A program made the position numbers and the translations under genes. A DNA stretch of 64,000 nucleotides, from assembly GCF_001456025.1 (NCBI RefSeq), contig NZ_LMTZ01000092.1:78003-142002 (forward strand). The letters run 5' to 3'. Of this stretch, positions 43,662-53,536 are shown piece after piece. The notes under the pieces were generated by a model, which saw only the letters and a program-made list of their open reading frames with translations, did not search any database and was not told the origin of the DNA. How positions within the stretch are numbered: the stretch's first letter is position 1; the number at the start of each line of letters is the position of its first letter. This stretch comes from Mastigocoleus testarum BC008. Lineage in GTDB: Bacteria; Cyanobacteriota; Cyanobacteriia; Cyanobacteriales; Nostocaceae.

Positions 43662-43889
43662 TCATTTTCCTGTTTGCTCGGGAAAGTCCAGAATTGGGAG
43701 GCGTTCGCCCCTGAATAATTCTTCACTTGCTTCTCCCATAGCTTCCATCGTTTGAATAGCAGCTTCTTGTGCCACGAGAGCAGCAAGCATGGAAGCTGTG
43801 CCAATTTGTAAAACAAGAGACTGGGGAATGGTAAATATACCAAAGTCCAATCCAACATTTGTAGAGGGGTCGATGGGAACAGAAGGCAT
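43662..43889 (-). CDS. Small conserved cyanobacterial protein, unknown function
   Basis: A 75-residue protein starting MPSVPIDPSTNVGLDFGIFT. A hydrophobic helix (SLVLQIGTASMLAALVAQEA) is followed by an acidic amphipathic part (TMEAMGEASEELFRGERL). The look is that of a conserved small cyanobacterial protein, but I cannot name it. The overlapping frame 43655-43858 has no such logic and is rejected. Same direction as ppc, 250 nt upstream of it. Confidence 0.6.
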   Translation of the reverse strand: MPSVPIDPSTNVGLDFGIFTIPQSLVLQIGTASMLAALVAQEAAIQTMEAMGEASEELFRGERLPILDFPEQTGK

Positions 43890-44106
43890 AATGACGGTAC
43901 CTAGCTAGACATTTTTTGGGTTAAGTAAAATCCGAATTTCATAATTCGCTCTGCTTGCAGACGAATAAAACTTTCTTTATTGATTATGCAAGCGATCAAG
44001 AGAACAAAAGTGTTAAAAAACTTGAGAGTGTGATAAATCTATGGTTCTAGTTTACAAGTCCCGCGCACAATCCCCCAATATTAACCTTCTGTAAAGTTAA
44101 CCACCC

Positions 44107-47031
44107 ATGAACACAGTATCACTAGATAGACAAAAAGCATTGGCGCAGTGGGTTAGCCAAGCAACAGGTATTAACTCTGTCGGGGTGAAAATCCGCTTGC
44201 GGGGAAATGACCTTCATATTCTTTGTGAAGCGCCTATTTGTCCTCCACGGTGGAAAACCTTATCAGATCTACTCCGAGCTTTGCAGCAAACCGATTTGGA
44301 AGCACTTAAGAGTAACGATCAGCCAGCAGTTTACCAAGTTTTTGTCTATGGTCGTCACAAGGAAGAACAACGACCCCAATGGTGTCATCGAGTATTTTTA
44401 AATCAGCTTGATAAACACATTGAAGAAGTAGAACGGGCGCTCCTAAATCACAAAAAAAATTCACCAGTATCGAGCGGAGCCATAATTATTTCCAATGAGA
44501 GTTTGGCGCGTAAGGGAGACCCTGCGGCAATTGCTCGTTATTTAAGCGAAACCTTAAGTACTTTAGGAGTTGCTGTTAAAGTCAAGGTAAAAAAACAAAG
44601 AACTACCGAAAAAGAGGCAGCAAACAAGCAGCGTTTATGGATATTTTGTCAATCACATTATACCCCCGACCCATCATTAATTGCAGAACCAGTAGCTCAA
44701 AAACTGCGTAATTTAAATTTATCCAACTACCAAGATGCTGTAATTGCTTCTGGAGTTGTGGGAGAAAAGAACCATGATTGGTTATTACGCATTGATTTAA
44801 CTCCCCCAGAGGTAATGCTCAAGGAATGGGCGCGTTGGGGGGATATAGAAGCAATTTCGCGTTTGGCAAAAATTTGGTTAAATAAGGAAATTTCGGTTCA
44901 AGCTTCTGTTAAAGAATCAACTTTACATATTTTTTGTACCCCTAGGGATCCATCTTCAAGCCAAATTCCCGATAAAGATTTCTGTTTAGAAGCAATTATT
45001 CCCCAATTAGAAATTCTCGCACCCCAAGGAATTTCAGCGGCTACGATCTACGGACAAAAAACTGTTAAGTGCGAACCAACTTGGATTGATTGGATATCTC
45101 TTCCTGCAGCGGATCATCAAGCTTTAAATATTTCTGTTTTAAAATTAGCAAAATCTGGTGATGAATCAGCGCTACTATTTTTGCTCGAACGCTTGTTAAA
45201 CCCCGATCTGGACAACCGTCTAGCAACGGGAGGTATTCGGGTGATGCTGTTGCGTAAAGAAGATTTACTGCACGTAATGTGTGATGCACCGATTTGTCCC
45301 ACCCGTAAAAAAATTGCCAACACAGTAATTGAATTTATTCATAAGTTGCAGGTTCAAGGTGTAACGGGAGCGCGGATATACGGTCGCCGTGCGGGTAACA
45401 AAAAACCATTTTGGCAATTTGGAATTGATTTTCAGCCCCGTCAGAGTACAGTACCAGAAGCGCCTCCGGAATTTGCCGCAACTTCTAGTTTTGTCCAAGA
45501 CTTATTACCATCCCCAGATAGCGAACCAATTCTACGTCCCGATTTAAGCATCGAAGAAGTTCAAACTTTTATTGGTACGCAAACCCAAAAATGGGGCACA
45601 ACATTCCGAAAGTTTTTATTGTCAACTCAACTGTTCATTGAAAAAGACTCTGCTCCTCAAACAAGTACAGATACTCAAAAGGTATTATTAGCAGGGATCT
45701 GGGGTGCTATTGGGATTTTACTGAGCCTGCAGTTGGATTGGGCACTAGGGAAAGCAATCGCGGATTACAGTCAAGCCCAACAATCGAAGGTGTCTGCGAA
45801 TAGATATGAATTGGTAGAAGAAAGTGCTATTGCAGCTAATCCAATCAAAGGTAAAACAAATTCAAGTAATAGTGACGCTTTTAACCACAATGGATTTACT
45901 CAAGCAGGGAAAAAAATAGCTGAAGAACAAAAAAAAGCAAATTCAACAGCAATTCTTTTGGCTGCACGATCGCAAATACCAACATTTAATTCTCGCCAGT
46001 TGGACGAGCAATTGGCACTTTACAAGCAGCGTTTAGCAAAAAGTGGTCCCCCAGATGTATTAATTGTTGGTTCTTCTCGGGCTCTCAGAGGTGTAGACCC
46101 GGTCGCCTTATCTAAAGCTTTAGCATCTGAAGGTTATCAAGACCTTGATGTATTTAATTTTGGAATTAATGGAGCTACAGTCCAGATAATAGAATTACTC
46201 GTAGTTCATGTGCTTAAAGCATCAGAATTACCAAAAATTATTATTTGGGCTGATGGAGTACGTGCGTTTAATAGTGGTAGACCAGACCAAACCTTTGAAA
46301 CAATTGCAGCATCTGAGGGCTATCAACAGGTTATTCAGGCTAGCGAAGAGAATAGTAAAAATTCCCAAACATCCCAAATATTAGGACAAGAGCTAGATCA
46401 GAAAAATCCAAGTGACAATCAAAACATATATCAGGCATTCAATAAACGCTTAAATAGAAGCATTGCAGCATTGTCTGCGACCTATCCTCAAAGGGAACAA
46501 TTTAAAGGATTGTTGAATCAACAACTCAAAAAAATACCAGCAATTAGTAATTTTTCAAAACATCCAGGAAATTATCCAGAGCAAGATACTAAAATCCCAG
46601 CAGTTGATTTTGATGGCTTTTTGGCTTTATCAGTTCGTTTCAAGCCAGAAACTTACTATCAAAATCACCCCAAGGTTACTGGTAGCTATGACAGGGACTA
46701 CAATAATTTTCGGCTAATGGGAGAACAAGATATCGCTTTGCAAAGAATGTTGAAATATACTGCTTTACGTAAGGTACCTGTGGTATTTATTAACATGCCT
46801 TTAACTACTGATTACTTAGACCCTATACGTAGTAAATATGAAGAGGATTTTCGACAATATATTTCAAATATATCAAAAGTAAACAATAATTTTATTTTTC
46901 GAGATTTAACGGAACTTTGGCCAGAGAAAAACGATTACTTCTCCGATCCCTCTCACCTGAACCGTTATGGTGCTTATAAAGTTTCCAAAAAGCTTGCAGT
47001 AGACCCGATGATTCCTTGGCCAAGAAAATAA
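44107..47031 (+). CDS. DUF1574 SGNH-like protein with four N-terminal repeats
   Basis: A 974-residue protein. The first ~450 residues are four degenerate copies of a ~110-residue module, each with a strand like DLHILCEAPICPPRWKTL or DLLHVMCDAPICPTRKKI and ending in a strand like GARIYGRRAGNKKPFWQFGI. A membrane segment at ~530-545 (VLLAGIWGAIGILLSLQL) precedes an SGNH-hydrolase-like DUF1574 domain with VLIVGSSRALRGVDP (~652) and the DxxH motif SDPSHLNRYGAYK (~945). Followed by an MBOAT acyltransferase, so the pair should O-acylate an extracellular polysaccharide. The repeats are of unknown function. Confidence 0.85.
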   Translation: MNTVSLDRQKALAQWVSQATGINSVGVKIRLRGNDLHILCEAPICPPRWKTLSDLLRALQQTDLEALKSNDQPAVYQVFVYGRHKEEQRPQWCHRVFLNQLDKHIEEVERALLNHKKNSPVSSGAIIISNESLARKGDPAAIARYLSETLSTLGVAVKVKVKKQRTTEKEAANKQRLWIFCQSHYTPDPSLIAEPVAQKLRNLNLSNYQDAVIASGVVGEKNHDWLLRIDLTPPEVMLKEWARWGDIEAISRLAKIWLNKEISVQASVKESTLHIFCTPRDPSSSQIPDKDFCLEAIIPQLEILAPQGISAATIYGQKTVKCEPTWIDWISLPAADHQALNISVLKLAKSGDESALLFLLERLLNPDLDNRLATGGIRVMLLRKEDLLHVMCDAPICPTRKKIANTVIEFIHKLQVQGVTGARIYGRRAGNKKPFWQFGIDFQPRQSTVPEAPPEFAATSSFVQDLLPSPDSEPILRPDLSIEEVQTFIGTQTQKWGTTFRKFLLSTQLFIEKDSAPQTSTDTQKVLLAGIWGAIGILLSLQLDWALGKAIADYSQAQQSKVSANRYELVEESAIAANPIKGKTNSSNSDAFNHNGFTQAGKKIAEEQKKANSTAILLAARSQIPTFNSRQLDEQLALYKQRLAKSGPPDVLIVGSSRALRGVDPVALSKALASEGYQDLDVFNFGINGATVQIIELLVVHVLKASELPKIIIWADGVRAFNSGRPDQTFETIAASEGYQQVIQASEENSKNSQTSQILGQELDQKNPSDNQNIYQAFNKRLNRSIAALSATYPQREQFKGLLNQQLKKIPAISNFSKHPGNYPEQDTKIPAVDFDGFLALSVRFKPETYYQNHPKVTGSYDRDYNNFRLMGEQDIALQRMLKYTALRKVPVVFINMPLTTDYLDPIRSKYEEDFRQYISNISKVNNNFIFRDLTELWPEKNDYFSDPSHLNRYGAYKVSKKLAVDPMIPWPRK

Positions 47032-47057
47032 CTTGTAATATCAGCGAATATACTTGT

Positions 47058-47230
<173 letters not shown>

Positions 47231-47267
47231 AAACAAAATCTCGAAATCTTAATTTAATAATTAAAAC

Positions 47268-48770
47268 ATGAATTTTATTTCAGGTATATACGGTCTGTTC
47301 TTGTTGAGCATACTGGGTATTTACTGGTCTGTAACACAACAGAAATGGCAGACATGGATTTTATTAGTTGCAAGTTTAGTATTTTATGCATCTTTGCAAC
47401 CATATTATATTCCACTACTTCTTACACTCATTTTTATTAATTTCCGCCTAGGAAAAGCAATTGGTTATAACACTTCTCCGGGAGAACATTCCTTAGATTG
47501 GCGTATCTCTAACGAGCAATGGCAAATAGCCCATTCTGATTGGAATCGTCGTCGTATTAGATTGCTTTGGTTTGGAATCGGCGTTAATATTTTGTTGCTT
47601 TATGGTTCTAAATATGTACCGGCAATTCTGAATTTTCTTCAATCAAATAATGCCATTGCAACAAATTTTTCTAGTTTTAAATCTATTGCACCTCTGGGAT
47701 TTTCATTTTTTATTTTTGAATGTATTGCCTATTTAGTTGATGTTTATCGTGGAGCCCCCGCAACAGAAGAGTTAATTAATTTTGCATCTTATAAATTCTT
47801 TTTCGCTAAATTAATTTCTGGACCAATTACTCCTTATCACAATTTTATTTCTCAGTTTAAAAACTTAGAGTCTCCTACCCCTGAAACTGTTGCTGAAGGT
47901 TTATGGTTGATTGCTAGAGGAATTGTTAAAAAAGGTATATTTGCAGATAATCTAGCTATTTACGTCGATTTGTGCTTTGGTAATATTCCCAGGGCTGGCA
48001 GTATAGATTTATGGTTGGCGATGCTTGCCTATGGTTTGCAACTATATTTAGATTTTAGTGGCTACGTAGATATGGCTCGTGGTAGCGCTTTATTATTTGG
48101 CTTAAATTTGCCCAAAAACTTTGATGCTCCTTATCTCAGTACCAGCATTGCTAACTTTTGGCGACGTTGGCATATGACTCTCGGTAGCTGGTTACGTAAT
48201 TATCTATACTTTCCATTGGGTGGTTCGCGTCAGGGTTTAACGCGTACTTGTATCAACTTGATGATTGTTATGGTTATCGCTGGAATTTGGCATGGCGCTG
48301 CATTAGGTTTTGTTGTGTGGGGTACTTATCACGGTTTAGCCTTAGTAGTTCATCGTCTCACTGATAGTGTAAGCAATCGCATATCTTTGCTAAGAATATT
48401 TTGGCAGCATCCCATAGGTGTATTCTTTGCTTGGTTATTAACCCAGTTGATGGTATTTACTGCTTGGATTTGGTTCCGTTTACCAAACCTACAAGATTCC
48501 CTACTCGTATTTCAGCGACTTTGGGGTCATTCTGCTGATGTTCAATTTTTGCAGAAAGTCTACCTCGAAGCTTTAAGTATGACCCAATATCAATTTATTT
48601 ACTTACTAGCAATTTTAGCTATTGTGATGGTTTTGGTTTATATTTTAAACCGATATTTAACACTGCAAATTAACTGGCCTTTAAAATTATTATTCGTACC
48701 TTTATGTCTGTGGAGTGCTTGGATTTTAGCACCCCAAGGTGCCCTACCTTATATCTATTTTGATTTTTGA
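47268..48770 (+). CDS. MBOAT-family O-acyltransferase (AlgI-like)
   Basis: A 500-residue membrane-bound O-acyltransferase with about ten membrane segments. Family blocks are SKFFFAKLISGPITPYHNF-like (YKFFFAKLISGPITPYH), LDFSGYVDMARGSALLFG, WRRWHMTLGSWLRNYLYFPL and the catalytic-His region AGIWHGAALGFVVWGTYHGL. Like AlgI/DltB it would move an acyl group across the membrane to a partner, here the DUF1574 SGNH protein encoded upstream, to decorate exopolysaccharide. The start at 47268 follows AAATC... with no strong ribosome binding site. Confidence 0.92.
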   Translation: MNFISGIYGLFLLSILGIYWSVTQQKWQTWILLVASLVFYASLQPYYIPLLLTLIFINFRLGKAIGYNTSPGEHSLDWRISNEQWQIAHSDWNRRRIRLLWFGIGVNILLLYGSKYVPAILNFLQSNNAIATNFSSFKSIAPLGFSFFIFECIAYLVDVYRGAPATEELINFASYKFFFAKLISGPITPYHNFISQFKNLESPTPETVAEGLWLIARGIVKKGIFADNLAIYVDLCFGNIPRAGSIDLWLAMLAYGLQLYLDFSGYVDMARGSALLFGLNLPKNFDAPYLSTSIANFWRRWHMTLGSWLRNYLYFPLGGSRQGLTRTCINLMIVMVIAGIWHGAALGFVVWGTYHGLALVVHRLTDSVSNRISLLRIFWQHPIGVFFAWLLTQLMVFTAWIWFRLPNLQDSLLVFQRLWGHSADVQFLQKVYLEALSMTQYQFIYLLAILAIVMVLVYILNRYLTLQINWPLKLLFVPLCLWSAWILAPQGALPYIYFDF

Positions 48771-49603
48771 ATTTTTTTGAATCTTGTTTTTTATTTTTAT
48801 TTCTGATTTGTGATTTTTGCATCTTGAGTAATAGCTCTAACTGAAATCAGAGGTTTCTCATTTTGCCTAGATTGAGTCAAATTTTTTATTAATTCGTCAA
48901 ATAAAATCATTTTCAGTGATTTAATTGGCATTTAAGTATTAATACGGTGGATAGTTACTCGGATAAGGCATAAATTTTGATTGGTAACAAAGGTAATTAC
49001 TTGCAAGAAAATAGGTGCTTTTTGGGGTAATTACAATTAGCGTTCGTGCTTAGATTTGCGTAGGTAACGGATAAAGTTCGTTGCTATTTAGGGTGCATCT
49101 TCTGAAAGGGAATTAAGTGAAGCGGTAAAGAGTCAACAGATATTTTTGTTGACTCGATTTTTTCTTTACTATTAAGTACTGTTACTGTAATTTATAACTA
49201 TCAAAAAAAATAATCCTTAAGATAATATATGTAATTATTAGTGTAGAGTTATATCCCCTTAAAGGATACTGGTAATTATCGTTATATTTTTAAAAATAAT
49301 GAACGACCCCGGCGGCGTATAGACGTTTCTAATTTCCCCAATCGTTGTACTTTAAAGCTTTTGATACGTATTACCGTGGATGCAATTTGATACTAATTGA
49401 ATCTTAAGCTATTGATTAATTGATGTAATTTATTTGATAACTCTTATTTATTTATGGGGAAAGCGAACTATTAGGTTTGTATATACTATGGTTGATGGAG
49501 TGAATATAATTTCGATTTAAGTATTTGAAAAATTTTAAATCTATCTGTGAACCGCCAAGAAAGCTTGATAGGCTACAAACAAACCCAAAGTGAGGAGAAA
49601 TTA
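48771..49603. other. Long intergenic region with an orphan terminator
   Basis: An ~830-nt gap with no credible protein gene. It contains a good intrinsic terminator at 49130-49164, more than 350 nt after the nearest upstream stop codon, so a small RNA may end there. The stretch 49290-49545 is AT-rich and should hold the promoter of the zinc-ribbon gene. Confidence 0.55.
49130..49164 (+). terminator. Orphan intrinsic terminator
   Basis: GAGTCAACA (49130-49138) pairs with TGTTGACTC (49147-49155), followed by GATTTTTTC. It is a textbook plus-strand terminator with no adjacent gene upstream. Confidence 0.8.
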
Positions 49604-49903
49604 ATGGACGCACCAACACAAGCAGAAGGCTATTCCAAGCCCAGCAGACCTAGTAGACCCAGTAGACCTACTAAAAGAGAGCCCAGGAAGCCAAAATTCC
49701 AGCCCATGAAATTTGTGGACTGTAACACCGATAAACCGCGAATTTTCACCCAATGCTACAAATGTGACGTACCACTTTTAATTCAAACTCACCACGATGG
49801 TAGCGAACCAATAGAACACAGGGTACAATGCCCCAGTTGTAACCACACAGCATTTATTGCTATGACTCCTAAAGTTGACCAAGTAATAGTACTACAGGGT
49901 TGA
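49604..49903 (+). CDS. Small zinc-ribbon protein, unknown function
   Basis: A 99-residue protein. The N-terminal part is basic and Ser/Pro/Arg-rich with tandem SRP repeats (KPSRPSRPSRPTKREPRKPK), likely disordered. The C-terminal part has two Cys pairs, QCYKCDVPL and RVQCPSCNHTAF, a probable zinc ribbon. The frame opens at a GTG (49547), but GAGGAG at 49592-49597 points to the ATG at 49604. Nucleic-acid binding is plausible but not shown. Monocistronic. Confidence 0.75.
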   Translation: MDAPTQAEGYSKPSRPSRPSRPTKREPRKPKFQPMKFVDCNTDKPRIFTQCYKCDVPLLIQTHHDGSEPIEHRVQCPSCNHTAFIAMTPKVDQVIVLQG

Positions 49904-49983
49904 GATATAGCTTGCTGTACCTCACTTGCTAGATGCAGAGGTACAGGTATTAAATATGACTTATTTTCAACCTAAAAACATCT

Positions 49984-50011
49984 GTAGGGGCGTAGCATGC
50001 TATGTCCCCAC
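49984..50011. repeat. Palindromic element (GTAGAGACG family)
   Basis: GTAGGGGCGTAGCATGCTAT continuing to CCCCAC forms a 28-nt near-palindrome, immediately downstream of priA (whose stop codon is at 50022). It could serve as the priA terminator hairpin. Confidence 0.75.
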
Positions 50012-50021
50012 TGTTAACAGG

Positions 50022-52706
50022 CTACATCATGTTCAAAGGATCGACATCAATTGTTAAACTTACTATCTGGGGACACAGTTGACGAATTTCTTCCCAGTTA
50101 GGTAACTGAGGTAAAGCATCAGGAGCAAATTTAATTAAAATCTGCCAGCGAAAACGATTTGCAACCCGTAAAACATTTGCTGGTGCTGGACCTAATACAT
50201 CAAATCCACTTCCAGATTTTAAAACTGCAGCGATCGCTTGGGCGGTTTTTTGTACTTGAATCTCTTCAGGACTACTCAAGCGCAATAAAATTAAGCGTCC
50301 GTAGGGTGGATAATTAAGTACTTGACGTTGCTCTAATTCAGTATTGGTAAAAGATTGATAATCATGGTTTTGTACGGCTTCAATTACCTGGTGGTCCGGA
50401 TTATAGGTTTGAATAATTACTTGACCGGGATCTTCACCCCTACCCGCACGTCCTGCAACTTGAGTTAAAGTTTGAAATGCCCGTTCGCTAGCTCGATAGT
50501 CAGATAAGTGTAACAGACCATCGGCAGCCACAACACCCACCAAGGTAACTTGCGGTAAATCTAAACCTTTAGTTAACATTTGAGTCCCGATCAACAATTC
50601 TGCTTCGCCGTTAGCAAACTTACTCAAAAGCTGGCGATGTGCCCCTTTTCTCCTGGTAGTATCGCTATCGAAACGAATAAACCGTAGTTCAGGAAATTGT
50701 CTAGATAATTCCTGTGCAACTTTTTGGGTTCCGCTACCAAAAAATTTTAAGTAGGGAGAACCGCATTCAGGACAATTAGGAGGATGAGCACAGCCATAAT
50801 TACAGTAATGACAGCGTAATAGTTTTTGTGCACCTGGTTCGGTATGGTGATAAGACAAGGACACATCGCAGTTAGGACAATCTAAAACATATCCACAACT
50901 ACGACAAGAAACAAATGTGCTGTGTCCCCGACGATGAATGAATAAAATTCCCTGTTGGCGTTTTTCTTGTAAATTTAGTAACGCAGCCTTGAGAGGTTTA
51001 CTAAAGATAGATCTGTTTCCCTGTTGCAGTTCCAAACGCATATCCACTATTTTGATTGGCGGTAGGGGACGGGAATAAACGCGTTTGGGCAAACTTAGGT
51101 AATGAGTCTTATTATTGCCTTGCTTCCAATCTCCTTGCTCCCCAATTGCACTAATCAAACTTTCCAAGGAAGGAGTTGCAGAACCTAAAACTAAAGGAAA
51201 ACCCTCCAATTCTGCACGCCATTGAGCAACAACGCGAGCATGGTAAGTCGGAGCGGGACTATCTTGTTTAAATGACGAATCATGTTCTTCATCTAAAATT
51301 ATTAAACCCAAATTAGGTAAAGGTGCAAACACTGCACTCCGGGTTCCAATTACTACACTAGGCTCACCAGTTAACATCTGTCGCCAAGTGTCATAACGCT
51401 CACCTTCAGATAAAGCGCTGTGATAAACAAAAACTTTATTTCCAAAACGAGCGCGAAAGCGATCGGTTAGTTGGGGAGTAAGTCCAATTTCTGGAACCAA
51501 AACCAAAGCCGATTTACCTTCTACTAACAAAGGTGCGATCGCCTGTAAATAGACTTCTGTTTTTCCCGAACCTGTCACCCCATGCAAAAGTACTTTTGCA
51601 TAACCATTCAGTTCTTGAATGGTTGCTAATGCTGTTGATTGTGCAGGCGTCAGAGATTTTACTTGTTCTCCGGTTAAATCTTCTCCTGTTTGAGGAGAAT
51701 GCTCTGTTCTTAGTCTTTCTCGCTCTTCAATTAGAATACAGCCCTTCTGGGCTAATTTTTTCAGGGTAGAGGTACTGGTGTGACAAGCCTGCAATAGTTC
51801 AGTTTGCCATAACTCACCCCCACGTCGGCGCAAAACAGCCAAAATTTCTTGCTGACGGGAAGTCAACTCATTTTCTGACAGATCGTTAATCAGTATTACC
51901 GCTTTTTGTAACTTTGGGCGAGCCAGTCGCGGTGGTTCCAGATAACTTTCGACTAAGCCACGTCTAATCAACTCCTTCACTCCACGAGATGCTCCCCTTA
52001 CCTGACGTTGTAAATACACAAAACTGTAATCTCCTGCAGTTTGTGCTTGTAAAAGTTGCAAAATTTTCTGTGCTGGTAGGGATAAAAATGGAAGAATATC
52101 AGATAATAACAACTCTTGTTCGTTGGAGTTAGAACTATCTAAATGAGAATTTTCCGTTTTCTGTTCCCAGCTAACTTGTTTTGGATTGATTCTTTCTAAA
52201 TTAACCCGTTTTTGGTTTATTGTTTCTGGATTTATTATTTCTAGATTAACTTGTTCCAGATCAACTTTTTTTTGTTTTCTAATTAACCTAATTCTTCGTT
52301 GCGATCGCCCCAGCAAACCAGGGGGTAAAGAAACACGAATGACCTGAATTAAAGGAGTATAGTAGTATGCTGCAACTCGGTTTAAAAGCTGCCAATAAAA
52401 TTTTGGAAAAAAACCAACGCTGACAATATCTTCAATATTCCGAATTTTTTCTTTTGGTAAATCTATATTCGGCATAAAAAGCAAGCGAACGGCGATACCT
52501 CCAACTATTTGCGTTCCAAATGGGACGCTAAGAATATCTCCTGCTTTTACCTGCAAATGTGACGGCAATCTATAAGTAAATATTCCCATTGCCCCAGGAC
52601 AGTCAACTAATACTTCAACCCATTCATTCTTTCCTCGATCTATTTTGTAATCTTCACTATTTTGGGCAACAACCTTTGAGGACAAAGTAGTATCTTGAAT
52701 ATACAT
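50022..52706 (-). CDS. priA: Primosomal protein N' (replication restart helicase PriA) with repeat-like insertion
   Basis: An 894-residue superfamily 2 helicase that reloads the replicative helicase at stalled forks. Helicase motifs are LLHGVTGSGKTEVYLQAI, LDEEHDSSFKQD, LVLGSATPSLESL and GRAGRGEDPGQVIIQTYNPD. The zinc-binding insert has CRSCGYVLDCPNCDVSLSYH and later Cys pairs. The frame can begin at a TTG (52760), but the ATG at 52706 is better. About 45 residues near position 140-185 (VNLEIINPETINQKRVNLER) are low-complexity repeats not expected in PriA; DNA there has TTCTAGATTAACTTG-type units. Confidence 0.92.
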   Translation of the reverse strand: MYIQDTTLSSKVVAQNSEDYKIDRGKNEWVEVLVDCPGAMGIFTYRLPSHLQVKAGDILSVPFGTQIVGGIAVRLLFMPNIDLPKEKIRNIEDIVSVGFFPKFYWQLLNRVAAYYYTPLIQVIRVSLPPGLLGRSQRRIRLIRKQKKVDLEQVNLEIINPETINQKRVNLERINPKQVSWEQKTENSHLDSSNSNEQELLLSDILPFLSLPAQKILQLLQAQTAGDYSFVYLQRQVRGASRGVKELIRRGLVESYLEPPRLARPKLQKAVILINDLSENELTSRQQEILAVLRRRGGELWQTELLQACHTSTSTLKKLAQKGCILIEERERLRTEHSPQTGEDLTGEQVKSLTPAQSTALATIQELNGYAKVLLHGVTGSGKTEVYLQAIAPLLVEGKSALVLVPEIGLTPQLTDRFRARFGNKVFVYHSALSEGERYDTWRQMLTGEPSVVIGTRSAVFAPLPNLGLIILDEEHDSSFKQDSPAPTYHARVVAQWRAELEGFPLVLGSATPSLESLISAIGEQGDWKQGNNKTHYLSLPKRVYSRPLPPIKIVDMRLELQQGNRSIFSKPLKAALLNLQEKRQQGILFIHRRGHSTFVSCRSCGYVLDCPNCDVSLSYHHTEPGAQKLLRCHYCNYGCAHPPNCPECGSPYLKFFGSGTQKVAQELSRQFPELRFIRFDSDTTRRKGAHRQLLSKFANGEAELLIGTQMLTKGLDLPQVTLVGVVAADGLLHLSDYRASERAFQTLTQVAGRAGRGEDPGQVIIQTYNPDHQVIEAVQNHDYQSFTNTELEQRQVLNYPPYGRLILLRLSSPEEIQVQKTAQAIAAVLKSGSGFDVLGPAPANVLRVANRFRWQILIKFAPDALPQLPNWEEIRQLCPQIVSLTIDVDPLNMM

Positions 52707-53536
52707 AGTTTCTGAATTATATGAATAGATATTTTTCTGATATTTATTTGTCAAAATCAATATTTTTCATTAAACTGTAGCTGTTTACTTTATCTCTCAA
52801 AATTTGTATTTACCAATACTTTCATGAGACATAATACTTGATAAATTTCATTTTATGTAATCCATAGAACAAATAGGGAATCAAGATAAATTGGTATCGT
52901 TGTGAAAGAGTTACTAGATAACAAAAAGATTGGATAATAACTCGCTAATTTTATATCGTTTATACTCCTGTTGATAGATATTCAGCCTCAAAAGGATATG
53001 CGATGATTTCACCTGTATTAGTTTAGAGAAAATACTCTGCTAAACATTCAAAATTTTTATTAGAGCAAAACAGCACAAACCATTACGCAATCAAGTTGTT
53101 TACCCCTGACATGGTGAATAATTTCATGAATATCAACAAATAAGCATAAAAATCAACATATTTCCTGATTGTTGAGAAACTTGAGCGAATTTATTCATAT
53201 TTATTAGTTGGCAAAAGAAATATAAGGAGGTTTAACATATTCAACTATCTCCATTTATTGAATAAGAATTTGCAATAAATATTGTAGTTGTCTAAATAAT
53301 CAAAACTTCAAACTCAGTCAAAGTTCTTGTATCTTTATGTAACAAATGATTTGAATAACTCCTTGGTAGCTCAAACTCATAAAGCAAAGAAATAAAGCGG
53401 GATAATAGACATAAAATCATATCCCAAAGAATGATAAATTAATAGCATCTGCTGTTTTTGCTATCAACAAAGGCGCATGTGTCTTTTAGGGAAAAAATAA
53501 CCGATGTAGAGAACCATTAGCGGCTGTAATTAAATT
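52707..53536. other. Long upstream region of the sigma factor gene
   Basis: An ~830-nt AT-rich region with no gene. A perfect anti-ribosome sequence TAAGGAGGT lies at 53223-53231 but has no start codon at usual distance. The region may hold several promoters for the sigma gene. Confidence 0.5.

Noticed and set aside
43655..43858. 67-codon frame overlapping the 75-residue small protein
   Set aside because: Shifted-frame shadow with Leu/Trp/Lys-rich content; the 75-residue frame has balanced composition and a proper start.
52590..52760. TTG at 52760 as the PriA start
   Set aside because: The extra 18 residues are unlike PriA and a normal ATG follows at 52706.
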